Shown here piece after piece: positions 43,275 through 55,193 of a DNA stretch of 64,000 nt. A program made the translations under genes and the position numbers. A model generated the notes under the pieces. It was given only the letters and a program-made list of their open reading frames with translations, was not told where the DNA came from and did no database searches. Every line of letters begins with the position of its first letter. The first letter of the stretch is position 1. The DNA is taken from contig JBAJFG010000064.1 of assembly GCA_037903475.1 (NCBI GenBank), positions 434,001-498,000 of the forward strand, read 5' to 3'. Source of the DNA: Ancylostoma caninum. Taxonomy: Eukaryota; Nematoda; Chromadorea; Rhabditida; Ancylostomatidae.

Positions 43275-44864
43275 CAATGAAAACTGAGATCGCAGAAACC
43301 TAAAAACTTTTGGGAGGCGATTTCGGCATGCTCTAGATCAGCAGTCGGCTGCTGTCGCAGATATGCATCTGGGACTCGGGAAAAGTGATTAGGTAAGGGA
43401 AAGGTCTGAGGAAAAAGGAGTATGAGTGAGCACCTCGATGCCTTACTGTGTCAGTTCTTGCAGGGTGAGTTTTCAAGTGAGAGGCATAGCGTTACCCTAG
43501 TGCAGGAGAAAACCTGGTTCTCCTCACCACTGTCAACCACATCTAGCGCAGATTTTCGGACATCAGCTCGAAGTTACAATATGTAGTAGGACTCTGCTGT
43601 CAACGACTGACTAGGATGGAGAAGGTTGCAGTGGATCACACCCTTACAGCACCACCAAACTTTAACACAACTCCCTAGAGAGAAGATCTGGTTCAGAAAA
43701 ACTTAGATGTGGGAGATCGTCTCTACCCATGCCCACTTGCATTTCTTGTTATTGTACAGAAACTGAGCTTCGTTAACAGTAATTACATGGTTTAGAAGTG
43801 AGTAGTTATGGCAAGAAAAATTAAGTTAGAGAATGTGTCACAGCTTGTGAAACACTGGTCACCTGTCAGATGCCGTGGTGTTCACATCCGCACCTTGCTT
43901 ACCCTGTTGATTGAAGTCAGATGTCCTGAAGCTGTAGTATAGTGAGTGACCATCCCTACTCTCATCGTCCAGATGATAAGATCCGGTTAAAATTCCACGG
44001 CTGCCCTCAACGCCCGATCATCTAGCAACATCCCGCGACCACGACCATGGTTGTATTTGAGTTTGAAATCGTAAGCAGAAAACTTCGCGAACTCTTATCC
44101 CACTGTCCATTGGGAAGGTGATTCTAAGGTAAAACAAATGCAAGATTACCGGACGTTTCCGATTCGGAGTGATCAGGTTTGAGGTCATTAACCATGATAG
44201 CCCAAAAATCACCTCGACTCATCATTTGTTAGTGACTCTATGAAGAACCGTAGGAAAGAGCTAGCCAGAATATTCAAGAAGCATTTGAAAGAGGAGGAAA
44301 AACTCTTCCTGAAGGTTACACAAAATGCTCGAAATTCTTCAAAATCCAAGGAAGAGAACAGTTTATTTATGCATACACCAAAACAGCAATTAATTTCGCA
44401 CCAACCTGATAATAATGTCCGATCTAAGAAGTGGAAACTTGGCCTTCCCTCAAACTACTACTTGGCCACTCGATGCAACCGTAGGTCTTAAAATTTAATA
44501 CTTTTGGCCCATCCTCTACTACAGGAACATCAATAGAAACCTTAAACTCCGATAACTGTGCAGCACGAACGTAGCCCGAACGGCGCAAGGATTCGAGTAG
44601 AAAGAAGAAACGCAAGAAACGCTGGCAGCAACGGTCCTCAGTTGCTGCCATCTTGCCCTCGACTGCTACTCAAGCTTCCCTCCCTTTAGCAGCAATAGCT
44701 GACGGATTGCAGCATATGATCGCCATTAGCTCAGGCTTGACACTATCAGTCTTTTCTTCTCAACGATAACATATTTCTTGGAGGAGAAAAAGCTTCAACA
44801 TAGTAAGGAAACCGAAATTTGGACTATCCCGACACAAAGCGTACCGAATTCTTTGAAAAGAGTA
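43275..44864. other. No supported gene
   Basis: Contains an 83-codon lysine-rich ORF at 44240-44491 on the plus strand and a 75-codon ORF at 44424-44651 on the minus strand, each starting with ATG. Neither has recognisable domains or confirmed splice sites. Confidence 0.4.
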
Positions 44865-45652
44865 CAGGGTGGTCCAAAACTACGGAGACTAGGGGGCGAT
44901 ACGCGTTTTTCTTTGTCTTATCTCTAGTTTTGGCGTTTTGCTTCCAATCTTTTGCTGTTCATTTATTCATTTGCACAGCTTCTTCCAAAACATTACCTAA
45001 CACTATGATTTTTAGGAACAGCTAGGCCGTCAGTCAAGCTTAGTTTTACCACCAATTGCATTTTTTTGTGTAGGCATGGCGCGCATGTTGTGCTAATGTG
45101 TAAAATTTTACAAGAGGCACACTAAGCAGTACATCGAAAAATGCAAGGTGTGGGAAACAGAAAAACGTGTTTTCAATTCTAATCACCATTATTAAATGTA
45201 TTATGAGGGAAATACTCCTCAGAAGTTTGAGATTGGAAGTTGATGAGCCTAATAAGTTTCAGTCCCCTCCCTAAACAGTGCAAAAGAACCAGCCCTAAAG
45301 GACGTTTTTGCTCTGTTTTTGCACAGGAAGTCATGTCCGCTTCCTTATAGATCTTGTTTTCAGTACTCATTCGAGCGGATTTCTCGTCTCATAAAAATTG
45401 TTTCATCCTTAGAGCAAACGCCTTTAGAAAGGGTAGATTATCTAGGAAGACTGCACTTCTGCGCCACAGCAGGCGACTAGTTCGAATTCTTCATGTGTTT
45501 TCTCGCCGGTGGTAGGAGAAATGGTGAGATGTGATGGTAGATTTTGTTCATTGTAGAGTGAACAATATAGTACTGGAAACAAAATTGCCAACTCGTTTTC
45601 CAACGCTAGATATGAACCTTTCAGCGTGTCTCCGTAATTTTGGACCACCCTG
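44865..45652. mobile_element. Tc1/mariner-type non-autonomous element, 788 bp
   Basis: CAGGGTGGTCCAAAACTACG..GAGAC at 44865 is mirrored by GTCTCCGTAATTTTGGACCA..CCCTG ending at 45652, flanked by TA on both sides. No transposase is readable inside. Confidence 0.85.
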
Positions 45653-46119
45653 TATCTACTACTCGAGTGAGAGTAGGAGAAGGACCGTCGAGTAAGAAAG
45701 AGTACTACTCTGATCGAGCTGCTGAACTTTCACCTTTATGGAAATCTGACCTTTCTTCTAAACGGTCATTTTCATTTTCTCAACCTGTTATAAAATTAAC
45801 TTTTGGATTCAATCCTGAAATTCCTGCGTAGAGATGAAGCAATGAGGTATGCGCACAGCCATTTACGTGAATGAGAAATTCAATACTGACCTATTTTTCC
45901 CTGCCTCTCACATAAATGAAAGTTATTTCCATTACTTTTCAATAACATTGTTCTGGTATGGTTGCTGTAGAACTAATTGGAATACGCTGACATTGCTATC
46001 CTCAACGTAAGCTGGTTGATGGCGACAACACCTGGGGACGTACCACATTGGAGCTGGAACAATGCCAGAAACGTCTGCACTATGCTGCTGCCTTGGAGTT
46101 ATCTCGTACGGGACACACC

Positions 46120-46770
46120 CTTTTTGTCGCCTAGTGCTTGCCGCCCCGCCTTTGGGTCCTGATGAAGAGTGGACGTGGCTAACGATGCCCCACGGATATG
46201 CGGGTGCTACGCAGCTTTCGCTGAGAGCCACGTGCACTCACAAGGAAGAGAGAGACTATTAAGCGTTTGCAGCACTTTACTACCAGTAAAGATGAATAAC
46301 GTCGAAAATTCCAATAAATGAAAACAGGACGTTTTTGATGCTTCGAAGCTGTTAAAATTACGGGTTCGAAATTATGGATAGTATATGTAGTAGTAGTTTA
46401 ACCGTTACTGCTCAAGAATGACATCTCTTGATGATGTGGACGGGGATTTTGTGACTAGCCCAACGACTAACCTTCTTCATTAACAGAAAAAAAAATCCTT
46501 CGAAATTTTTCGAGAGTACATCTCTCAACACAAAGTCTAATCACACAATTTCCATTTTTCACACCCAAGCAAAAGCTTCATTCAAAATGCTTCTTGGTGT
46601 TAATTCATAGTTTCTGGTAAGAAAGAGTGATCCAAATGCTCAATAGTCACTCCCTCATTCGTGAGTGTGTGTGGCTGTTAACAGAAGCACGTAGCACCTG
46701 CATATCCACGGGGCATCATATGCCACGCCCCTTTTCCGACGGGACCCAAAGGCTACGCCGCCGTCCCCGC
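46120..46770. repeat. Inverted repeat upstream of the retrotransposon remnant
   Basis: 46130-46215 (GCCGCCCCGCCTTTGGGTCC..GATGCCCCACGGATATGCGG) is mirrored at 46690-46765 (CATATCCACGGGGCATC..GGGACCCAAAGGCTACGCC). Between the arms is AT-rich sequence without a gene. Confidence 0.65.
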
Positions 46771-46804
46771 TCCGCAGTCGCACTGCCACGAGGTTTCCCG
46801 TGTC

Positions 46805-47751
46805 ATGGATTTGGCTCATTCCGATGTTGTCGGACCACTACTAATGTCATTACTAGGACAGTCTTACATATTGATACATACGTGCTCATTCACTAAGTTT
46901 GTTGTATGTAGCGCAATTGAGAATCAAAGAACCGCAGCAATCGCGAAATCATTCGTAAGTGACGTCGTTTGCAAATTTAGAGTGCCAGAAAAATTGGTTT
47001 CAGACCGCGGATCAAATTATACTAGTGAGTTATTTAAAGAAATCACGGAAGTTTTGAGAACCAAACAAGTAACAACCGCATATCATCACCAGTCAAACGG
47101 ACAAGTAGAAAGATATGTGAAAACAATTAGCGAAGCTTACTTCTTTTGTCCACAGCTCTAGAGAAAACTGGTCCGAATTTCTACAAATGATTGTCTTCGC
47201 AATAAATACAACGCGAAATGAAACAACCAAAGAAACTCCATTTTTCCATGCACGGTAGAGATCCGCAACTCATTTTGGATGCCGTATTGCGTTATCCAAG
47301 AAGAATGTTTGGTGACCCAGAGTCATATAAAACCGAATTAATAGCGAATATTTTTAATGCGTAGACTGCAAACAGAACTCCAATTGAAAGAGCCACTAAC
47401 GTGTATAAGAGCAATTATGATAATAACTGTCGTAACCCAGGTGAAATTACCCTAGGAGATCTCGTGCTATTACGAAATGACGGAAATCAATTGAAATTAG
47501 AGCTATCCTGGAAAGGTCCATATCGAGTTATTCAAATAGCGAAGCCGAATGTCACCTTGCAAATGTTAGGTAATCCGGCAAATGTCGATACTATTCACCT
47601 GAATTGAACGGAAAAATACGAGGACAAGAATGTCCCTAGCCGAATTACGCCTGAGGGAACACCCTTACCGAATGAGGCTACAGACGAGGACACTCCCAAT
47701 GTCCGCAGGTCGACGCGTATTCGAAACCAAAGAATACCGCTATCGTACTGA
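46805..47751 (+). pseudogene. Ty3/gypsy-type retrotransposon integrase remnant
   Basis: The first segment (46805-47161) carries the integrase catalytic core: HSDVVGP (first Asp), VSDRGSNYTS (second Asp) and HHQSNGQVER (Glu), with normal D-D-35-E spacing. After 47161 the reading changes frame around 47140, again around 47250, and meets stops at 47361-47363 and 47605-47607. The C-terminal part includes a GDLVLL..GPYRVI module and a basic STRIR tail, ending at 47751. Protease, reverse transcriptase, RNase H and LTRs are missing, so this is a 5'-truncated dead copy. Upstream similarity to the family ends close to 46800, next to a GC-rich repeat. Confidence 0.85.
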
Positions 47752-47824
47752 TAGAAAACGAGTGTGAAAAAGAGCGTCGGAAACGAACCATGCACATATC
47801 TCTTGTAGATCGTTTAATCGTGTA

Positions 47825-48119
47825 TAGTGGAGTCGTTCTGACAGTGCGTTTTCCGCGACAGCGGCTCCCTGGCATTGGAGCACGCAGCGCGGTCGGTCAA
47901 AAAGTTGACCTATGATGTATCTTTGAACAGTTTTATCGCTTGTTTCCTCTTACATTGTTCTTCCTCAGCTCTAAGAACAAATGAAGAAGGGAACAGACGA
48001 TAAAACTCGTCAAAGAAGCCGGATCCATCGTGGATCAACTGTTTGACCGACCGCACCGCGTGCCCCAATGCCAGCAGGGCCGCTGCCGCAGACAACGCAC
48101 TGTCAAAACGACTCCACTA
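47825..48119. mobile_element. Foldback MITE, copy 2 (TIR TAGTGGAGTCGTTYTGACAG)
   Basis: TAGTGGAGTCGTTCTGACAG at 47825 is mirrored by CTGTCAAAACGACTCCACTA ending at 48119, flanked by TA. It matches the copy at 7921-8224 along its length. It lies between the gypsy remnant and the CR1-type element. Confidence 0.85.
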
Positions 48120-48577
48120 TACATATCTCCATATTTTGTTTTATCTCATATCTCATGGTTCGTCTCCGCGCGTACCTTCGACCCGAGCGGTCGCGCTGGT
48201 CAACCTTTCCGATATTATTGACTGCTAGAAAAGGTTATTGCCCAGTTTTCACATTCTATCTACACTGAGCTGCGCTGAGCTGGGCCCAATTCTCCTTCTG
48301 AACCGAAACCACGAGTACTACTGCGTTTCACGGAGTCCTGCGCTCCTACTGTTCAGTCTTCATACCCAGACCTTTCGTCTACTGCTGTCACCCGGTTACT
48401 ACGAGTCCTGTATTCACATCCTCTGCGCATTTCCTAGTGGTGGGGGCGAATTTCTGAAACTGAATACCAATCGCCACCGGAAAAGGTTGGATTTTTGTTT
48501 ATTAATTTTGAACCAATCAATAGCCGGTGCAGTTATCCGCCTTGTTAGCCTGCTATTGACTGGTCTGATCTCCTACG

Positions 48578-49381
48578 ATGCCTACTGTAGTCTGTTTGCC
48601 GGCCCGTTCGTCTTCTCTTCCAGCTAAACGTGGTCGCATGGAGCCGATGTCTCCCACACCGAGGAGCTCTGTAGTGGATCAACTACAGGACCTCGCAGGG
48701 GACGGCAATATCCCCTCCTATATGAGGCTCGTGATCGACATGTTACTGGACACGAAGCGCGAGATGATGGAGATCAATCGAAGGAGTTGTGAGATCCTGG
48801 AGGAGAATAAGAAATTGAGGGAAGAAAACTTTAAGCTTATGCAGAAGATTGAGGTTTTGCTTAGGCCTAATGATGTCACTACCAATGTCTCCGCTGAACA
48901 TCCTAAATCCGATCATAATTCTGTAGTTGAGGATTGTGAACGTTTGCGTTCTGTTGTATTATCCGGTGTTCCTGAAAGCAATTCGAATAGTTCTATAGAG
49001 CGTGCCCATCATGATCTGATTTGTGTTCATCAAATTCTTGATTTTTTGAACGTCGAATGTCTTCCTTCTGCAGTTTATAGGATGGGCAGGTACGATGCCA
49101 GTAGGCACAGGCTGCTTAAGGTCGTCCTTCCTGCTAGCAAATATCAGAAGGAGGCCATCCGACGTGCTCCACATCTACGGTTCTTTCCCCATAAAGGGGT
49201 TTTTCTTTGCCCCTCTCTTACTAAGGAAGAGAGGGACCGTAGGCGGCTAGAACGTCAGAAAAATGCAGCTCTTGCAGGAGACCCCCCCCCCCCTACTGCA
49301 AACACTTGTCCTGATACTAGCTCTGTTGCTCTTGATGTCTTCAATTCTCAGGCAAGCAATGCTTCTCCGGGAAACCACTAA
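48578..49381 (+). CDS. Non-LTR retrotransposon ORF1 (RNA-binding protein)
   Basis: A 267-residue intact frame. Residues about 60-95 form a charged coiled coil (DTKREMMEINRRSCEILEEN, then KKLREENFKLMQKIEVLL), expected to trimerise. From about 125 a domain like L1/CR1 ORF1p follows: RLRSVVLSGVPE, then RMGRYDASRHRLLKVVLPAS and FLCPSLTKEERDRRRLERQK. Such proteins coat element RNA. The start is the ATG at 48578. ORF2 begins in another frame right at the ORF1 stop (TAACG), so the two overlap by one base. Confidence 0.85.
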   Translation: MPTVVCLPARSSSLPAKRGRMEPMSPTPRSSVVDQLQDLAGDGNIPSYMRLVIDMLLDTKREMMEINRRSCEILEENKKLREENFKLMQKIEVLLRPNDVTTNVSAEHPKSDHNSVVEDCERLRSVVLSGVPESNSNSSIERAHHDLICVHQILDFLNVECLPSAVYRMGRYDASRHRLLKVVLPASKYQKEAIRRAPHLRFFPHKGVFLCPSLTKEERDRRRLERQKNAALAGDPPPPTANTCPDTSSVALDVFNSQASNASPGNH

Positions 49382-52300
49382 CGCCTCTCAGGTCTGCTAG
49401 TTCAATTAAATGTCTTCTCTCGAATATTCGGTCCTTGAAAAATAATGCTGATTCACTTCCTGCGTTTTTGGCACAAAGCTCCACTGATCTAGTTGTTCTC
49501 ACTGAAGCCTGGCTCGACTCTAAAATTGATAATCTTTCGCTGCTAAGTCCGGATTGGTCTCGGTACACCGTAACACGTTGTGATAGGATGTACAAGAAGG
49601 GAGGTGGAATTGCTATCTTTCTGAAACATCCCCTCTGCTGTTCAACAGTTTTTAATGAATCCGTAAGGAATTCGTACGAAATCCTGGTGTCAGATATACT
49701 GTGCCGTAGTAAATCTTTTAGGCTCATTTGTGTTTATCGAGCGCATAGTTGTACTTCTGCTATGACATTACAACTCTTGAAAGCAATAAGCGACTTTTGC
49801 TCATATAACGGCTCCACCGTGCTTCTAGGTGATTTTAATTACAACGACTTATATTGGGGGGAGGACACTCATCCTAGCCACTCCTGTGAATTCGTTGATA
49901 TGCTTACAGCCCATTGCTTTCAACAACTCGTCCCCCATCCCACTAGGGGTAGTTCATATCTTGACTTAGTATTTAGCAATGCACCTGACCTGGTCCATAA
50001 CGTCTCTGTGATTACACCAATTGGAAATAGTGACCATACATCCGTTGAATTCTTCATCAATTTACCGAAGCTTATCTCCCGTGGGAAGTGGAAAAGAGAT
50101 TTTGCTTCTGCCAATTACCTACATATTCAACAATATCTGTCTAACATTGATTGGGTTGGCTTCTTGCGTTGTGCCTACTCGGTTAATGAAGCGTATGAAC
50201 TTTTTCTTGGAATTCTACACGATGTCATAGAAAAGTTTGTACAGGTTCATATAATGCGAGTTAACCAACCCAATCTTCCGAAATACCTCAGCAGATTATA
50301 CCGCAAACGTGACGCGTTAAGGGCTTGGGCCAATACAGCGAATACTGACAGTGCGTGGGCTACATATAGAGCTTGCAACGTTCGCTTCAAAAAATTGTTG
50401 TTCAGATATAACTCACATGTTGAAAAGAAAATTGTTGAATCTGGAAAAACTTCTAAGCTTTATTCCTAGATAAGATCTAGACTCGCCACTCGTAAAAAAC
50501 TAAGCAGCCTTGTGGATAAGGATGGCTTTGTGGTCAGCAATGACAAAAATAGAGCAGATTTACTAGCGATGGACTTTCAAAAAGTCTATAGAGTCTCAAA
50601 CCAGCCAGATGGGCCCGCTCCAACGCCAGTTTTCACTCCTTTGATGCCTAACTTGTGGTTCTTCAAGGAGGAAATTGTTGAAACTTTATCCAGATGTCGA
50701 AGTTCCTCAATTATTAGGATTTTATTCCTACGCCCTTTATCAAGAAGATTCTATACCAGATTGCATATCCACTCGAACATATTTTTAATTTGTCTTATAT
50801 GCGTGTAGAGGTCCCTAGTCGCTGGAAACACTTGATAGTTGCTCCGGTTCTGAAAAAAAACCCCCTGCTAATTCTCCTAGCAGTTGCCGTACAATTAGTA
50901 TTACATCCATTTTTGCTAGGACTTTTAAGAAAATTGCTAAAAAGCATCTCGTTTTTCACCTTGATCAAAATAAGGTCATTCCTCGTAACCAACATGGGGT
51001 CTGCAAAGGAAGGTCAGTTGAAACAGCATTGTTAGTATGCCTAAATGAGTGGACGAAGACGTTAGAGAAAAAGCAACAAGTCCACATTGTTTACTTTGAT
51101 TTTTCCAGGGCTTTTGACAGAGTTCCTACTGGTAAATTAATCGAAAAGCTGAATATTGTTGGAATACATCCTCGGCTCATTAAATGGATAAACAATTTCC
51201 TGCAGAATCGCACATACCAAGTGCGCGTGGGACGTGAATATTCTGATCCTTTTCCTATGCCTAGCGGTGTCCCGCAAGGGGGTGTGCTATCACCTATGCT
51301 ATTTTTGGTGTATACATATGACCTTCCGGCCGCCTTATCTAGACATGGGGTAGGGTGTCAAATGTACGCAGATGATTTGAAGATTTACAAAGTTATTGAC
51401 AAGTCGACGGATTGTGTGGACCTGCAAAAAGCCATGGATTGTGTTGCAAGATAGGCCGAAGCTTGGGAATTACCCCTAGCTCTTGAAAAGACCTGCGTTC
51501 TACCTGTGGGACGTGGTCCATTCAATGCTTTATACCAACTTTATGGAAATGATCTTGAATGTGTCGCAGAAATGCGCGACTTAGGTTTCCTCATTAATGA
51601 CAAACTGAACTTCAGTGCCCACTGCAAGTCTATTGCAATCAAAGCTCATCTCCGGACCTACAGGCTTTTTAAAGCCTTGAAAACTAGGAATTCGCAAATT
51701 CTCATAAAAGCTTACATAACATATGTTCGTCCTCTCGTTGAGTGTGGCACTACAGTTTTCAATCCATACTGTAAGAGGGACATTGATCTGTTAGAAAGTG
51801 TTCAGAATAACTTCACTCGGAAGCTAGTTCTTCGATGTAGTGGTCTGAGTTACAGTTTCATTCCAAATGGCAACGAAAGGCGCAAGCAGCTCCAGTTATC
51901 CAGTCTTTGTAGTAGACGATTAAGAAACGACAAGTGCTGCGACTCGCCTCCGGCGAGTCTCGCACTTGCCCGCTTCGCGGGACCTTGGTACTCAGCTACC
52001 TTTACTTTCCATCCGTCAAAACGGGTGAAGCATACAGCTGCGAAGCTCGCCGTAAGCGAGTCGGAGCACTTGTTGTATATAACTGATGTTTGCATCATTC
52101 TTTCGTTAAGTGTGTCCAGATGATTCACTCAGAATCGATCGAAACGTAGCGCACACGGAAAGGAGTGAGTATTTGCGCTATTCAACTTTACATAGCCCCA
52201 AAATCTTCAAAAACAATTTTTGGCTGAAACTTCACGTAGGGAGGTTATTCGAGGTGCTGAACACGAACATCGTATAAATTTTGCACGATAACCCCATTTT

Positions 52301-53455
52301 TTAATGGTTACGGTAGATGTACTGTAGATATGGTACTTCAAGGAACCCTCCCAAATTTTGCGTAGTGGGGTTTTCTGACGCCGACGGCGAAAACCACCAT
52401 TATTTTTGCAAGCCACCTCCGTTTTCTACCCGATATCGGCATTTTCTCTCAATTTCCTACCGTACACCTACCGTAACCCATGCAAAAATGGGGCTATGGT
52501 GCAAAATGGATACGATATTCGTGCTCAGCACCTCAGACAACCCCCTCCCCCTCTATGGAAAGTCCCAGCCAAAAAAAAATCTTTGAAGATTTTGGGGCCA
52601 GTAAAGTTGAGTAGTGCCGTGATTATTCGTCCATTCGTCCACTCACAGAAAGAAGTTAAGCGGTATGCTTGTGCACTCTAAATCATGTTGCTATAGTAAG
52701 TTGGTATATATAGGTGTACTAAAACTGTGTTGCTTTGGTTATCGCCTAGTCTTGCATAGGAAAGTAAATTCCCCACCCAACCCCTTCCAAAACTCTTGAT
52801 TGCACACGGAGAGACCTCCAAGGATTCAGTCACTGAGCACAACTCTTCCTTGTTTTTCTCGTTGTAGACGAAAAGATTCGCACATGAAACCTATACCGTT
52901 CGACTCAGAGTTGTGCCCTGCAAAAATCATTGTCATTTAAGAGAAGCGCGGCGAAGCTGCGCTTCGCATGTGTTTGTGTTGTGTTTGTGTTTTTTTGTTT
53001 TCATATGTGTTTGTCCTCTGGATCGTGAGATATAAGCGATTACAGACAAACACACAAACAGATGAGTTTTACTATATAGTGATGAAGATAGGGGGCCAAA
53101 AATCGATAAAATTGTTTTTCTCGGAAACGGCAAAAGACCCTGACTTTGCACAGGAGGGCACAATTCTGAGTCGAACGGTATAGGTTTCATGTGTGTTTGT
53201 CCTCTGGATCGTGAGAAATAAGCGATTACAGACAAACACACAAACAGATGAGTTTTACTATATAGTGATTTGGTAATGGCTTTCAAAATTCTCAAAGAGA
53301 AAGTGTCTGTTGAGCCAAGCGACTTCTTTCTTCTTGGTCCCTCTAGAACTAGAGGTGGTCACTTTAAGCTCAAGGTTTCGGTGGCAAAAACTCAGGTCCG
53401 ATCGAAATTCTTCTCTCACAGAATAGTACCTTCCTTTCAACGCACTTATAGGTAG
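49381..53455 (+). pseudogene. Non-LTR retrotransposon ORF2 (AP endonuclease and reverse transcriptase), disrupted
   Basis: From 49381 the frame reads the endonuclease motifs SNIRSLKNNADSL, TEAWLDS, GGGIAIF, LLGDFNYND and SDHTSVEF (the C-terminal Asp-His of APE domains). The reverse transcriptase follows with CKGRSVETAL, FDFSRAFDRVP, PSGVPQGGVLSPMLF and the YADD catalytic box (about 51370). The C-terminal part reads RPLVECGTTVFNP and CSRRLRND, then resumes after the insertion as VMAFKILKEKVSVEPSDFFL and SKFFSHRIVP. Breaks seen: stop at 50467-50469, frame changes near 50.71 and 50.86 kb (the second in an A/C run), stop at 51452-51454, the insertion at 51931, and a frame change near 53.44 kb. 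Confidence 0.88.
51931..53268 (-). mobile_element. Helitron-like insertion in ORF2 of the retrotransposon
   Basis: ORF2 stops matching after CTTTGTAGTAGACGATTAAG and resumes at TTGGTAATGGCTTTC, so the 1338 bp between are foreign. Read on the minus strand the insert begins TCACTATATAGTAAAACTC. It ends with a palindrome GACTCGCC GGA GGCGAGTC ten bases before a CTTG terminus, followed by T. A 5' TC, a 3' hairpin near a CTRR-like end, insertion between A and T, and no target duplication are Helitron traits, though CTTG is not canonical. It includes nearly two units of the 185-189 bp satellite, the GAAGCGCGGCGAAGCTGCGC hairpin and TACGGTAGATGTACTGTAG motifs. No Rep/helicase is seen. Confidence 0.5.
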
Positions 53456-53835
53456 AAACGCGCTGCAATAGTCTTTACAATCTTTCAAAAAATTAGCAAG
53501 TCAGACCGCTGATTCCGTGGCTTCTCGCTAGCGTTGTTCTCCCACCCTGTTGTTGTTTCATTATTTGTCTTGTTTCTGTTTTATGTTTCTTTTTTATTTC
53601 TTCTTGTTACCACTTGCCTGTTTTATGGCATATACGTGCAGGTTGCACGTCTACAAATAAATGAATAAAGTATCTCGAGTAACGCTCTCTTTGTGGAAAA
53701 AAAAGTTCATCACGAAACTCTTCAGATGAGTGCCGAAAACATCGTGATCTGTACTCCAGGACTCTCGGTCGACGAGCCGGAGCCGTATTATAGCCCGGAG
53801 AAAACATTTTTCCAGGTGGTTTTTGGAAACGACTA

Positions 53836-54486
53836 ATGGAAAAAGTGCTGATATTAATAACGAATCCATTCAGGAAATGTGCGAGCAAAACTCCGCTCGG
53901 ATCGCGATCCTCGAAGAGGAAATACTCGCAACAGAAGAAAGTCCAAATGAAGGACGCCGCTTGTGATGCGATGGCGTCAGATGACCACAACGGCGAGATG
54001 AGCAACGCCATGGAGAACGAGAACATGACACCGATACAACCAGTCAGACCACCGCTCGGCCCAATTCGCAATGGACGCCACAACGTTAACGCTAGCCGCA
54101 AGCCGTCGCCCTACCCCGCACTGATGTACCGCCACTTCTGCAGTCAAAGGGGTTTCAGCGACAACTGTCGCAATATGATCAGAGCTGCCCAGAGAGCAGA
54201 GATTGTTGAGTCAAAAGGGCTTTGCCCGAAATGTCTGAAGAGGCAAGCAGGTCCGTGCCGAAAAACATTTCCTTGCCCGTACTGTGGTCAGTCACCCCAT
54301 TACCGTTCTCTCTGTTCTTCAGTGACCGCTTTTGAGGAGAGGTCTAAAAAAAGCCCATTACTTCTAAATTGTTATTTTTGCTCCCACATGACTTCATTTT
54401 TCGTGAATTTTTTTTTGTGCCTGTATTGTCGTGGACGACAATCTCCCGAAAAGGGGGCATCTCATGGATTTGGCTTTGTATGTTGA
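53836..54486 (+). pseudogene. BEL/Pao-like Gag fragment with zinc knuckles
   Basis: The useful part is 54118-54316: MYRHFCSQRGFSDNCRNMI, then SKGLCPKCLKRQAGPCRKTF and CPYCGQSPHYRSLC. This Cys/His pattern (C..C..G.C at the middle, C..C....H....C at the end) is the nucleic-acid-binding end of nematode Pao-family Gag proteins. Upstream, a second frame reads a coiled-coil-like stretch (CEQNSARIAILEEEILATEE), suggesting a frame change near 53.95 kb. The reading runs out in unrelated sequence after 54316, with no protease or reverse transcriptase following. It starts about 170 bp after the 3' end of the CR1-type element. Confidence 0.6.
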
Positions 54487-54667
54487 CCACGCCCTCTTAT
54501 TCGGGGCGTGGGTGGTTCCTCTTTTCTATATGCGGCCCAAATGGTCGCTTGTTACGGTTTCTATATTAAATAATAAATTGTTTGTACTAAAATGCCTTCT
54601 GGATATCATGGTCACTCCGGGTACATCACACCCGCCTGCAGAGGTCATTCCGGATAGACTGTACTTG

Positions 54668-54713
54668 GAGTTGGCCCACGATCAATCGAGGAGTTGGCCC
54701 ACGATCAATCGAT
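54668..54713. repeat. Tandem duplication of a 22-bp unit
   Basis: GAGTTGGCCCACGATCAATC occurs twice in direct succession. A fragment GGATAGACTG plus TA of the CAGTCTATCC terminus precedes it at about 54652. Confidence 0.8.
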
Positions 54714-54838
54714 GCCACCGATGCCACTCCACGTCGTCATGCATGCCGCGCTTTGAGGTTCGAGTTCAATGATTTCTTTCAATGTTTTTCTTTTCACTGA
54801 CCGTCCCCTTTTGTTTCATTCGACTTCGATGATTTCTG

Positions 54839-55115
54839 CAGTCCATCCAAATGGGGCGGAACGGTGAGAAATCTAGAGGTGACACGGTCGATTTGACAGC
54901 ATAAGGCGACTCGATCAGCTATTGTCGTCATATTTGATTGTTTTTTTTTCAATATTTACATACCTATTTGCCAGTTTACCGCATTTCCTACCATAGCCTT
55001 TCCATTCGGTGAGTTTCTTCATTGGTTTTATTCCAAACGGCTGATCGAAACAGCAAATCTGCCGCACCTCAGCTGCGCTACCTCTAGATTTGTCACCGGC
55101 CTCATTTCCTGGTGC
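54839..55115. mobile_element. Degraded foldback element
   Basis: GCAGTCCATCCAAATGGGGC..GAGAAATCTAGAGGTGACACG is loosely mirrored by CTACCTCTAGATTTGTCACC..GGCCTCATTTCC. It resembles 37736-38011. One end is lost. Confidence 0.5.
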
Positions 55116-55193
55116 ACCTCTTACCGCTCAACAAACACTCACGTGCCTTCGATAACTCGTCGACAGGGAGAAGAGCGTAAATGGAGCATGGTG

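Larger units (their letters stand above)
48200..53668 (+). mobile_element. CR1/jockey-type non-LTR retrotransposon, nearly full length, broken
   Basis: Order: a leader from about 48.2 kb, ORF1 (48578-49381), ORF2 (49381 to about 53455) with endonuclease and reverse transcriptase, and a 3' UTR ending in ACAAATAAATGAATAAAG near 53668. A 1.3-kb foreign insertion splits ORF2 (51931-53268). Stops and frameshifts make the copy inactive. No LTR is present. Confidence 0.88.

Noticed and set aside
44240..44651. Two opposing ORFs of 83 and 75 codons
   Set aside because: Neither shows homology, convincing splice sites or composition that separates it from chance.
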